A stretch of 64,000 nucleotides of DNA. Source: CAVSWT01 sp963775245 (GTDB lineage Bacteria > Bacteroidota > Ignavibacteria > Ignavibacteriales > Ignavibacteriaceae). A program made the translations under genes and the position numbers. Positions 26,683 to 35,120 of the stretch are shown here, piece by piece. Every line of letters begins with the position of its first letter. The stretch's first letter is position 1. The notes under the pieces are model-generated. The model was not told where the DNA came from. It ran no database searches and worked only from the letters and a program-made list of their open reading frames with translations. The DNA is taken from assembly GCA_963775245.1 (NCBI GenBank), contig CAVZID010000021.1:62001-126000 (forward strand). The letters are read 5' to 3'.

Positions 26683-28718
26683 TAGACTATATTTTCTTCT
26701 TCTATAAGACCATAGCGTTCTTTTAACACTTCAATAAACTGGCGATGGAAAAAAGTGAAAATAGGCACACCATCAGCATCCCGTTCAGTCAGGAATGGTT
26801 CCAGATCGAGGAATAATCGCGACCATACAACAATTGGAATTTTTGTAACTCCTTCAAGTTCTTTTCGATGCTCGGGGTGTGTTCCTTCAAGAAATATATT
26901 CCAATATTCTTTATCGAAAACCAGGATTTCAAGTATCTCATTTTCAGTTAATCCCTGGTACCTGCCGCATAATAAATAACATATTACATTTTCCACAAAT
27001 TCTCTGCTATGTTCTTCTTCCAGTACAGTTATGAAATCATTGATAATACCATTCACATCTTCATGTACTTCAATATTTTTATCATAGGAGTGCCAATGCT
27101 TTGCTCTTTCAAAAGCTAATTTTAAATATATTGCCAAACCGTTTTGATTAAATTTTTGTATTATCTCATTAAATTGTTCTGTTGTGAGTTTTCTATGAAT
27201 GTATTGAAACCATCCATCAAGTATTTGTTTGGCTTCCTGTTCTTGAAGTAATGATAGGTGTTCAATATTAGTTTCAGATAAGCTTGTTTCTAATTCCGGC
27301 AATGATGAAACAATTAGCTTTGAATTCAAAGGTAATACTTTGGGCAGCCAGTATAATGAGCGGGTATTATCTTTTTCGTTTAATTGATCTAATGCATCCA
27401 GAAAAACTACAATGGGTTTCTGTTCACTTGAAAGAGCGAGACATTTTCTAAAAATTTCCATCATTCCGGAGATTTCAAACAATGATTTTTCCCTGCCATC
27501 ACCGGCAAGTGACTCTAATGTTTCACCAAATTCCTTTGCAACCTGAGCACAAATACTTTGAAGAAGTGAAACAAGATTTGAAGCTCTTGAGGTAGTACCA
27601 ATAAAACGATAAACCATTATAGCATTTTGATTTTTGCTTTCATATTCTTGAATAGCCTTGGCTATAACACTTGATTTACCGGTTCCCGATTCGCCAATAA
27701 TGGATAAAATATTTTGTTGTGAATTATCGTTTAAATATGATTCAATTGTTTTTAATATTTCCTGCCTGCCGAAAAAATGTTCGATAAGTTTTTCTTTAAA
27801 TTCAGAATGTAATTTCACTTCACGCTCTATTTCATCGGGACTGATAATAAACTTGATTTGTTCTTTAATTACTGTTTCAAGAAAATTGTAGAGCTGCATT
27901 TCAAAAGCTTTTGAATCTTCTATTCCTGCCATTCCGTTTTTCCATTTGGCTGAATAAGAAATACAGTTGTTTCCTAATTTATCCTTTAATTCCGTTTTAA
28001 GCTGCTCGAGTTGGGTTCTGCAATACTTATCCGGTTTACCATCAATCAGATCAATATATCCTTCCGCTGATTCAGCCTGAGGTAATCCATCAATTTCACG
28101 GATCATTGCAAATACATGATCTTCAGGATTATCAGTATCTAAAGCTCCCCTTACAATTTCCTGATGTGTAGCAGATGCAAAATATTTAATTCTTTGTTCA
28201 TTTGTGAAAGATAGTTTTGAAACAGCATTGCGCAGTATGTTTAAAATTTCTCTTTCTACTTTTCTCCATTCTTTATAGGAAGCATACTCTTTCCCTCTTG
28301 ACTGGATTACATATTCGGCTGGAACAGCATTTTCATCTAGTTTATACCAGGTATTTAACATCCCTTCTTCTTCTTTTCTAATCACTCCAAAGATTTTATC
28401 CATTTCAGCTTCAGGTATTTTTGTGGGAACAGGTTGCCAACCGTATTTATCACCTAATAAAATTATGAAGTTAGGTTTAGGGGTTATTCTTTGGCACCTA
28501 TTAATTTCATTAAAACAAATATCAAGTGTTTTTTGGTTGAGCTGGGATTCTTCACTCACTCCCCATCTCAGATCGACTGCCTGAAATTTGGCGCTATTCT
28601 CTTCACAAAACTTTTCCAGTTTTGGAAAAACATTCTTCTGAAGAAGTCTGCGCTCCTCTTTCATATCCGTGAAAGTAGAACTTACAAATACCCTGAATAC
28701 TTTTGTTTGTTGCGGCAT
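26682..28718 (-). CDS. DUF4062-STAND NTPase, partner of the WD40 sensor
   Basis: 678 residues. DUF4062 domain at ~7-110: 'FRVFVSSTFTDMKEERRLLQ', 'DLRWGVSEESQ' and 'ILLGDKYGWQP'. The P-loop is 'IIGESGTGKSSVIAKAI' (~residue 344) and Walker B is 'IVVFLDALDQL' (~439), followed by a helical region ending near a predicted winged helix. This is the order found in the animal protein TEP1 (DUF4062-NACHT-WD40), except that the WD40 part is a separate, translationally coupled gene. STAND NTPases act as ligand-triggered oligomerising switches in immunity and signalling. The DUF4062 output is not known. Expected role: the NTPase/effector half of a two-subunit sensor. Confidence 0.82.
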   Translation of the reverse strand: MPQQTKVFRVFVSSTFTDMKEERRLLQKNVFPKLEKFCEENSAKFQAVDLRWGVSEESQLNQKTLDICFNEINRCQRITPKPNFIILLGDKYGWQPVPTKIPEAEMDKIFGVIRKEEEGMLNTWYKLDENAVPAEYVIQSRGKEYASYKEWRKVEREILNILRNAVSKLSFTNEQRIKYFASATHQEIVRGALDTDNPEDHVFAMIREIDGLPQAESAEGYIDLIDGKPDKYCRTQLEQLKTELKDKLGNNCISYSAKWKNGMAGIEDSKAFEMQLYNFLETVIKEQIKFIISPDEIEREVKLHSEFKEKLIEHFFGRQEILKTIESYLNDNSQQNILSIIGESGTGKSSVIAKAIQEYESKNQNAIMVYRFIGTTSRASNLVSLLQSICAQVAKEFGETLESLAGDGREKSLFEISGMMEIFRKCLALSSEQKPIVVFLDALDQLNEKDNTRSLYWLPKVLPLNSKLIVSSLPELETSLSETNIEHLSLLQEQEAKQILDGWFQYIHRKLTTEQFNEIIQKFNQNGLAIYLKLAFERAKHWHSYDKNIEVHEDVNGIINDFITVLEEEHSREFVENVICYLLCGRYQGLTENEILEILVFDKEYWNIFLEGTHPEHRKELEGVTKIPIVVWSRLFLDLEPFLTERDADGVPIFTFFHRQFIEVLKERYGLIEEENIV

Positions 28719-28961
28719 TAATTTTTCATTGAATTATTTGTGTTAATATCATATTAACCATTTCCTTTCCAAATACATATCGAAGAAAGTATAGGAAATA
28801 AAAACACTGACTGTTCGTTTAGATTTTTCCATTTAGTTTAAACTAGTTGTATAATTTTTAATAATTTCATTATTAACTAAAAAATATTTTTACATTATTT
28901 TCATTTAATAACATTTCAATAACAAGTTTATCAGTGATAATTCTAAAGATAAATATTCTTG

Positions 28962-30407
28962 TTAACATAATTCATCTGGTTGTCCCGTAGTTGCTATAAC
29001 AGATTTAAGGAATATACCATCTCTAGGAATTCGTTTTCTTCCGAGAACAACTAATTCTAAAGGAACCATAACATATTCTGTTAGCCATTGACTTATCATA
29101 AAATCGGTATAGCCAGCCATAGCACAATCGACAACGAGCGCACCAAGGCGTTCACCAAAAATAATATCAGAAGAACTGGGAGAAATTGCTCTTATGAGAT
29201 GTCGAGGTTCGTTTGAAAATACTCGAAAATTATCCCAATATTCACCCGGCATATTATTAATCTTTTGTTGCAATACCTTAGATAATAATTTTAAACCACC
29301 GGAGCGCAAATCATCATGTGTTTGACCGAATACTCTTTGATTCTTTAAGTATTGTTCAATCTCTTTTTTTTCATCTTTTGTTAAACCTATATCTTTATCT
29401 TCCAAATATTTATCTGCATCCTGGGGTATAGCTGTTTCAGCCATTACTATCATAGCATATGTGTTTTCAAGACTTGGATTCTGTTGATATCTTTTTCTTA
29501 ATATATTTGTTATTAAATCTGAAATTTTCTCAATGCAGAATTGAACTTCCGGAATTAAAAATAAATCGCACGCTCCGCTTGCTAATACTGCATGAGTAAC
29601 AACAAAGCCTGAATCAGATCCAAATAATTGGATAATACAAAGGCGCGGATTCGATTTAGCTTCTGTTTGTAACTGTCGAATTACTTCTTTCGCACGTTCT
29701 ACGGCAGAGAGAAAACCGAATGATTGCCATACCCAGAGAATATCATTATCCATTGTTTTAGGAACAGCGATTACGGAAATTTCTTTACCCCTATTGTTTG
29801 CTATTTTCCACAAAGAGTGTGCTGCTCTCATACTTCCATCACCACCTATTATATAAAGTATATCAACATCGTCTCCTACCAAACTATCTACTGCCCTGTT
29901 TAAAGCTTCTTCTTTTTCAGCCGGGTTACTACTCATAAACTGGGGAACTCTTGACGTGCCTAACATTGATCCACCAAGATTAGCATAATTTTTTGTTATT
30001 TCAGGTGTAAGAATGGAATAATGCCTTCCTTGTCTATAAAGTGCACCTAAACCATTTTGATAACCTAGAACTGTTAACATCTCACTATAATCTCCTTTTT
30101 GAGCATATAAAAATTGACGCTCAACTATTGAGTGGATTACTGCATTTATTCCCGGTGCTATTCCACCAGATACTAAAATACCAACTGTAATTCTATTATC
30201 ATGATTTGAAGGATAATGTAGATGCTTCCTTGGCCTAGCCTCAGGGAAAGTCAGTTCAAGATTATAAAGATTACTTGCCTGAAATTCGGATAGAGCCGAA
30301 GCGACAACCTGAGGAATCTTTTTCTTTAGTTTTTTTATTCTGTCGATCCCAATCTCTATACAATCCAATTTCAGGCTCTGGGACGGGATTCTCAATTTCA
30401 CCAACAT
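28962..30407 (-). CDS. Phosphofructokinase-like domain protein, probably fused to upstream TIR-like domain
   Basis: 481 residues as read; the first ~30 are likely out-of-frame. PFK motifs are intact: 'GILVSGGIAPGINAVI' (~76-91), 'IIGGDGSMRAA' (188-192 GGDGS, the Gly typical of ATP-using enzymes) and 'PKTMDND' (216-222, with the catalytic Asp and the Lys typical of PPi-type and long-chain groups). It is longer than glycolytic PfkA (~320 aa) and lies in no glycolytic context. Removing one base from A-runs at 30319-30336 joins it to the TIR-like ORF as a 682-residue protein. Probable role: binding or phosphorylating a sugar phosphate or nucleotide as a signal or effector step. A housekeeping role is less likely. 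Confidence 0.72.
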   Translation of the reverse strand: MLVKLRIPSQSLKLDCIEIGIDRIKKLKKKIPQVVASALSEFQASNLYNLELTFPEARPRKHLHYPSNHDNRITVGILVSGGIAPGINAVIHSIVERQFLYAQKGDYSEMLTVLGYQNGLGALYRQGRHYSILTPEITKNYANLGGSMLGTSRVPQFMSSNPAEKEEALNRAVDSLVGDDVDILYIIGGDGSMRAAHSLWKIANNRGKEISVIAVPKTMDNDILWVWQSFGFLSAVERAKEVIRQLQTEAKSNPRLCIIQLFGSDSGFVVTHAVLASGACDLFLIPEVQFCIEKISDLITNILRKRYQQNPSLENTYAMIVMAETAIPQDADKYLEDKDIGLTKDEKKEIEQYLKNQRVFGQTHDDLRSGGLKLLSKVLQQKINNMPGEYWDNFRVFSNEPRHLIRAISPSSSDIIFGERLGALVVDCAMAGYTDFMISQWLTEYVMVPLELVVLGRKRIPRDGIFLKSVIATTGQPDELC

Positions 30408-31011
30408 TTTTTACCACTTTAGGCCATCTTTTAACACATCCAAGTTCTATGTACTTGTGGGGAAGCTTTTCTTTTGAATATTCTTCGATGATTTTTTTTT
30501 CATAATCAAAGGGATATCCTATCGGTATCCCATCGTCAGTTATCCAGTCCAAATTCAACGATCTTGTAATTTCCCTGGCGCATTTGAAAGCATTTTCTTC
30601 ATTAAACTTATCAACTTCTATTGGATCACAATCGGTTTTAAGCAAACCAAGTGAAGCTGGAAATACCTCCCCTCTCAATAGAATGATGCGTTTTTTTAAG
30701 TCTTTTCTAGAACAAGCTAATAAGCCCTCTTTTTTTTGAGATTCTCCTAAAGTTTTTCCAGAAATAAAAATAAATGCATCAGTTTTTTCTTTATCAAGAA
30801 TTAATTCTGGAACTTTTTCTAACCAACTCTTGTCATGCTTTTCATCGCTATAACAATATGGTTTCAAATAATTTTGTTTTTTAAAGTAATAATTAAGTCG
30901 CAAGGCAAACCATTCAGCACAATCATCATAGTCCTTTTTATTTTTAACTTCGTTATTCTCATCAAAGTGATAAGAGAGAAATAATTTAATTTTATTAATG
31001 TTGTCCATCAT
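30271..31011 (-). CDS. TIR-like domain, probable N-terminus of a TIR-PFK fusion
   Basis: 246 residues as read. 'INKIKLFLSYHFDENNE' (residues ~5-21) resembles the first strand and loop of TIR domains. 'AEWFALRLNYYFKKQNYLKP', 'WLEKVPELILDKEKTDAFIF' and 'SGKTLGESQKKEG' fit the following alternation of strands and helices. The catalytic Glu of NAD-cleaving TIRs cannot be assigned with certainty. The frame ends in a low-complexity tail ('KDSSGCRFGSIRISGK'), whereas the other frame at the same place gives natural PFK-domain sequence. A one-base insertion in the A7 or A5 run (30330-30336, 30319-30323) therefore probably split one gene. A TIR joined to a PFK suggests a nucleotide- or sugar-phosphate-gated effector. 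Confidence 0.55.
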   Translation of the reverse strand: MMDNINKIKLFLSYHFDENNEVKNKKDYDDCAEWFALRLNYYFKKQNYLKPYCYSDEKHDKSWLEKVPELILDKEKTDAFIFISGKTLGESQKKEGLLACSRKDLKKRIILLRGEVFPASLGLLKTDCDPIEVDKFNEENAFKCAREITRSLNLDWITDDGIPIGYPFDYEKKIIEEYSKEKLPHKYIELGCVKRWPKVVKNVGEIENPVPEPEIGLYRDWDRQNKKTKEKDSSGCRFGSIRISGK

Positions 31012-31092
31012 TTCCTCCTAAAATGAAATACATGACTTTTTTCTTGCTTATTTTATTATAAATCCCAGTTATTCAGAACATTAAAAACTTTA

Positions 31093-32991
31093 TTAAGTTT
31101 GTTTACCCCAGGGATGCAAATTGAATTCATAAAAATCATTCAGAAAGATATTATCCATCTTATTTCCGATTAAAATCAATATAATTTCTTTCCAAGTTTC
31201 TGATAATTCAAGAAGTATCCTTTTGTCATCTGCATCCGAAACGAAATGTACATTATCAATTATCAATATTGGTTTATAACTTTTAGAAGGAACGAATAAT
31301 TTAGCCAGATGAGGATGAAAATTATCTAAAGCACGGTCTTTTGATCCATTAAAATTTACATTAATCTTTTTAGATTGCAGTAACATTAAAACATCTTCAA
31401 ATAATCTTCTTATCCCTCCTTCACCCAGCGGATAATAATAAAAATTATATAAACTTTTTCTTGAATCGCAAAACATAGCTATGAAGGCTGATTTTCCATA
31501 TCTGGGAGGTGCTTGTACATAAATTCGTTCGGTTGTTAAAAGTGCTTTGTTAAAAATATCAATTTCAATATCTCGCTTTATCCATACTTCATTTATTTTT
31601 GGTAAGGCGAATATATAAGCTTCTTTAGAAACTACTTTATCTAAAAAATTTTGAGTTAGTTGGTACCGTATCCCTTTACTCTTTCCTGTTTTATTTAAAA
31701 TCTTTAGAGCTATTAGTTGATTTATTTTGTCCCTGATATGTGATTCAGATGAATGTTTTATTGCATCATATTTTTTATAAAACTTTCCAAGGTCTTTGCG
31801 TTTGAACCCGGTTTTATATGTAGAACTTAAAAATACGGCTAATACTTTTTTTTCAAAATCATCAGCATTTGTCAATATATTATTATCAGTGAATTTCTCA
31901 AGAATTTCTCCGTCCATGTTAGGATTAGGAGAAGGGTAAATAGTATCATGGAAAGATTTTTGTAAGAGGATGGAAGTATTGCGAACATCAACGCTGTATT
32001 TTGAAATGTAATGATGTAAATTACTTTGAAACTTGTGTGCAAAATTATTTAGGTTATTAAGAGATTCAATCCTTAATATTGATGCTTCAAGAGCAATACG
32101 AAGCGCTCTAAAATTACCCGGCCATTTTCGCATTAAAATCTCGTTACTAACTATTGTACTCTGTTCTTGTGCGAAATTATTCACTTCTTCAGTTTCCGAT
32201 AGTTTAAGACTATTTGGTAAGTCATTTATTCCAAATATCTTTTGAATTGCCGAATAATCTTTCCTCTTACCGATTGCCTTTCTAATAAAATAAGGAATAG
32301 CATTGATTACATCTTTTGGACGTTCATCTATACCTTTTATTTCAACATCGAATCCTATTTTGTAATAAAAATCGTTTCTTAACATATCCCGCGGCCGGTT
32401 TGTTGCAGAAATTATAATAAGATCTTTCAATGAATAATCAATTTTACCTGCAATACGGCGTCCTTCTCGTATCTCAGAATCAAAAGCTCGGAGAAATTTC
32501 GCCTGCAGGCTTTCCGGTAGTTCCCCTATCTCATCCATAAACAGTACTCCGTATTTTATCGACTCCAATAACCCGGGGTTTGTTATTGCTTCATTGAAAG
32601 CATTTTCTTCATGCCCAAAAAGAATGCTTTCAGCTAAGTTGGGATAGATTGTTGCAGAATTTATTGATTGAAATATACCAGCTCGTAATGAGTTTAGAAA
32701 AATATCAAGACTTTTACCTGAATAATGTGCTGAATATTGTTTCTCAATTTCAATATAATATGAAGGCCAGTTCTCTTTATATTGATTGTAAAATTCAGTA
32801 GTCACGAAAATATTATAATAATGGCGTGCTAAAAATTCTTTGCCTGCACCAGTAGGACCAAAAATAACAATTGGCTGACCTTGTTTAGCAAATGATCCAA
32901 CTTCGTTATATAATTCTTTTGTATCTGAATCTTCTGGTGTGAATCCTTCATTAAAAAAGGTAGTAGTAAATATAGGAGTGTTCATTTTCAT
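31093..32991 (-). CDS. Sigma54-activator-like AAA+ joined to a second P-loop NTPase
   Basis: 632 residues. An AAA+ domain of the bacterial enhancer-binding type: Walker A 'IVIFGPTGAGKEFLARHYY' (~41-59), 'AESILFGHEENAFNEA' and Walker B 'GVLFMDEIGELPESLQAKFL' (~148-167), then 'ISATNRP' and 'WPGNFRALRIALE'. The loop that should read GAFTGA reads 'NAFNEA', so contact with sigma54 is unlikely. A winged-helix region follows (~385-450). A second P-loop ('VQAPPRYGKSAFIAMF', ~497) and Walker B ('PILIIDNVHFV', ~576) come next. The end is abrupt; dropping one base from the CCCC at 31106-31109 would extend it naturally to a stop at 31056-31058 (644 aa). It sits in the same leftward group as TIR/PFK and WD40 genes and looks like a repurposed AAA+ signalling NTPase. 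Confidence 0.7.
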   Translation of the reverse strand: MKMNTPIFTTTFFNEGFTPEDSDTKELYNEVGSFAKQGQPIVIFGPTGAGKEFLARHYYNIFVTTEFYNQYKENWPSYYIEIEKQYSAHYSGKSLDIFLNSLRAGIFQSINSATIYPNLAESILFGHEENAFNEAITNPGLLESIKYGVLFMDEIGELPESLQAKFLRAFDSEIREGRRIAGKIDYSLKDLIIISATNRPRDMLRNDFYYKIGFDVEIKGIDERPKDVINAIPYFIRKAIGKRKDYSAIQKIFGINDLPNSLKLSETEEVNNFAQEQSTIVSNEILMRKWPGNFRALRIALEASILRIESLNNLNNFAHKFQSNLHHYISKYSVDVRNTSILLQKSFHDTIYPSPNPNMDGEILEKFTDNNILTNADDFEKKVLAVFLSSTYKTGFKRKDLGKFYKKYDAIKHSSESHIRDKINQLIALKILNKTGKSKGIRYQLTQNFLDKVVSKEAYIFALPKINEVWIKRDIEIDIFNKALLTTERIYVQAPPRYGKSAFIAMFCDSRKSLYNFYYYPLGEGGIRRLFEDVLMLLQSKKINVNFNGSKDRALDNFHPHLAKLFVPSKSYKPILIIDNVHFVSDADDKRILLELSETWKEIILILIGNKMDNIFLNDFYEFNLHPWGKQT

Positions 32992-33145
32992 ATAATCTCA
33001 AATATAGATGGGAGTAATTAGATTAGAGTGAATATACTTTTTTTTTAATAATTGGGCAAAATATTTTCATACTTCAATTATTTTTTTTATCATGTTAACA
33101 CCATTATGTAACATCTATTATTAACATTTTAATTCCCTGTTTAAT

Positions 33146-34483
33146 TTATAAATTTAATAATTTCGGCAACTCAAAATTATTCAACTGCTTAAATGATTTT
33201 TGATTTTGAATGCAATGTTCAGTTAATTTATTATAAATATCATTATTATTTAAGCGGGTTATTACCAGGTTTTTAAGATTTAGCTTCTTAATATATTCTT
33301 CACGTCTCGGATCATCCAAATCCAGTTTTCTTTGCTCTAAATTTTTTTCATCATTTATTATAACTTGAATAAAATCTTTATTGGTTGTATAAAAAAATCC
33401 ATTTGGAAAATTTTTGTCCGGAGGGCAGGCAATAAGAAAATCATTATTCAAGGGAAGATACAGGAGACGAGCCATTTCTTGCCCTGTATCAGTGGATATA
33501 AAAGCAATTGAACCGTCACCACTACCAGTAACCAGTGTTTTATCATTATTCATTAAACAGAAGTTCCAAATCCAGTAAGTATGCAGTTTTGTATGATATA
33601 ACATTTCACCTGTAATTAAATTGAAACAATAAATTGAACCATCTTCTGAAGCACACCATATTTTATATTCGTCTCTTGAAATATACACATCGAATATATC
33701 CATATTGTCAATCAAAATATCCTTAAAGTTCAAACCTGAAAACTTATAATAAATTCTCACCAATCCATTACTACAGGCAGCAGCAAAATAATTTTTCGAA
33801 ACATTCACTTTACGTACAGAACCTTCAATTTCAAAGTATTTCAAAACAGGTTTTTCACTTCTAAAATTCCACTTATAAGCAATACCATCATCACTTCCTG
33901 TGTAAACAGCTTCTCCATCACAAATTATATCGATGGATTTACGATAATTTTTTTCTATCTCGTGTTTATAAATTGAAATTAAATTACCCGAAATAATATC
34001 CCAACACCTTGCTGTGTTTTTAAATTTTATGTTACATTCAGAGTCATAACTTGCATTAAAAAAATATTTTCCATTGGGATCGAGAAAACAACTGGGGCTC
34101 CTTCCAAAACCATTAAAAATTTGAGTGCATTTGCCGGAATCAATATCGAATCTGCGTGATGTCCCGTCCCATGATGCAGTGAAAAATGATTTATTATCTT
34201 TTGCTATACTTGTCATACGTACTGAATCAGCATGTCCTGCATATTCATTAGGTAGTAATTCAAGTTTTTTAAGGTCCAAGACGCATATCCTTCCTTCACT
34301 ACTTTCAAAAGTAATTATCAGGTACCTGTTATCAGAAGTGATATTTACCGAACGGATGCCTTTGAATCCCCAATATGATTCAAACTTATGGCATAGTTCA
34401 TATCTACTTTTAGTTGGTTCATTCCTGTATTTACCTAAGAAAACATTATCTATTTTTTCAGGTATCAAATTGTTGTTATACAT
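33146..34483 (-). CDS. WD40 beta-propeller protein
   Basis: 445 residues with about seven divergent WD40-like blades, e.g. 'AGHADSVRMTSIAKDNKSFF' then 'TASWDGTSRRFDI', 'YTGSDDGIAYKWNF', 'WCASEDGSIYCFNLITGEML' and 'VTGSGDGSIAFISTDTGQEM'. Unlike the array at 24130-26012 the blades are not similar to each other. The C-terminal ~90 residues are helical ('LDLDDPRREEYIKKLNLKNL'). It overlaps the J-domain-like gene by 8 bases and so is co-expressed with it. Probably a scaffold or sensor subunit of the same module. Confidence 0.75.
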   Translation of the reverse strand: MYNNNLIPEKIDNVFLGKYRNEPTKSRYELCHKFESYWGFKGIRSVNITSDNRYLIITFESSEGRICVLDLKKLELLPNEYAGHADSVRMTSIAKDNKSFFTASWDGTSRRFDIDSGKCTQIFNGFGRSPSCFLDPNGKYFFNASYDSECNIKFKNTARCWDIISGNLISIYKHEIEKNYRKSIDIICDGEAVYTGSDDGIAYKWNFRSEKPVLKYFEIEGSVRKVNVSKNYFAAACSNGLVRIYYKFSGLNFKDILIDNMDIFDVYISRDEYKIWCASEDGSIYCFNLITGEMLYHTKLHTYWIWNFCLMNNDKTLVTGSGDGSIAFISTDTGQEMARLLYLPLNNDFLIACPPDKNFPNGFFYTTNKDFIQVIINDEKNLEQRKLDLDDPRREEYIKKLNLKNLVITRLNNNDIYNKLTEHCIQNQKSFKQLNNFELPKLLNL

Positions 34484-35120
34484 CTTCGTTATGAGTTACA
34501 TTATTAAGACTATTAGAAATTTTTATTTTCAATTTAACTATTTGATTTTTCAATTCGGAAATTTCATTTTTAATCTTGTCTACATGAGTATTTTTATCCA
34601 TCAGGGCATTTCTATATAAATGCGTTTGATCTTCATTGGAATATTCATTCTGGACAAGTTCAAGGTGAGCCAGGTGAAGTTCTAATCTATCAGTTTCATT
34701 TTTTAAGAACTGCATTATTTCTTTTATGGTTGTACCTTTACTAATCATAAATTCAAGCCGGTTGCCGATATCAAAGTCATCAGGATTAATCTCCAGTATT
34801 TCGCACGCTCTTTTATATATAGATTCAAGCTGCTCGTAGTCAGGTAAATTATAAAGCAGCATTGCCGGTGTATAAGAGTATAATTCATCCTTTGTAGATT
34901 TCATTAATTTTAACCATAAATCATTTATTTCAGATTTCTTTCCGGGGGCTAATTCTGCATATCGCGGGGAGGTGTCGCTGTGTAATAAAAAGAATAGTTT
35001 TCTTAAAATCTTTTTACAAGCTTTTAAATATGAATTCTTAAATTCGGAAGTTACTGGGACAGAAAATTCATCAGCATTAAAATTTAAAAAGCAATTAAGG
35101 CTTCTGGTGATCTTTTTTCT
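34476..35120 (-). CDS. J-domain-like C-terminal part, frameshifted from upstream coiled-coil protein
   Basis: The frame is open from 35120; the first ATG is at 34904 (142 aa), but protein-like sequence begins earlier. It reads 'KNSYLKACKKILRKLFFLLH', then 'SDTSPRYAELAPGKKSEIND' and 'LWLKLMKSTKDEL'. A basic helix followed by 'LLHSD' resembles the helix II/HPD loop of J domains, with Ser in place of Pro, and the following acidic/Trp helix matches J-domain proteins of bacterial accessory loci. A coiled coil ends the protein ('KIKNEISELKNQIVKLKIKI'). Removing one base of the A6 run at 35113-35118 joins it to 35095-36012, giving 511 residues. A J domain would recruit an Hsp70; with a non-canonical HSD that is uncertain. 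Confidence 0.5.
   Translation of the reverse strand, partial: RKKITRSLNCFLNFNADEFSVPVTSEFKNSYLKACKKILRKLFFLLHSDTSPRYAELAPGKKSEINDLWLKLMKSTKDELYSYTPAMLLYNLPDYEQLESIYKRACEILEINPDDFDIGNRLEFMISKGTTIKEIMQFLKNETDRLELHLAHLELVQNEYSNEDQTHLYRNALMDKNTHVDKIKNEISELKNQIVKLKIKISNSLNNVTHNEDV

Noticed and set aside
28962..30407. Glycolytic 6-phosphofructokinase
   Set aside because: Longer than the usual enzyme, extra N-terminal sequence pointing to a TIR-like fusion, and embedded among signalling NTPases rather than metabolic genes.
31093..32991. Ordinary sigma54-dependent transcription activator
   Set aside because: No GAFTGA loop, no receiver or typical Fis-type C-terminal HTH, and a second P-loop NTPase domain follows.
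35113..35118. Programmed -1 frameshift at the A6 run in the coiled-coil/J-domain gene
   Set aside because: The downstream frame requires a forward shift by one base (or -2), not -1, and no X-XXY-YYZ arrangement fits.
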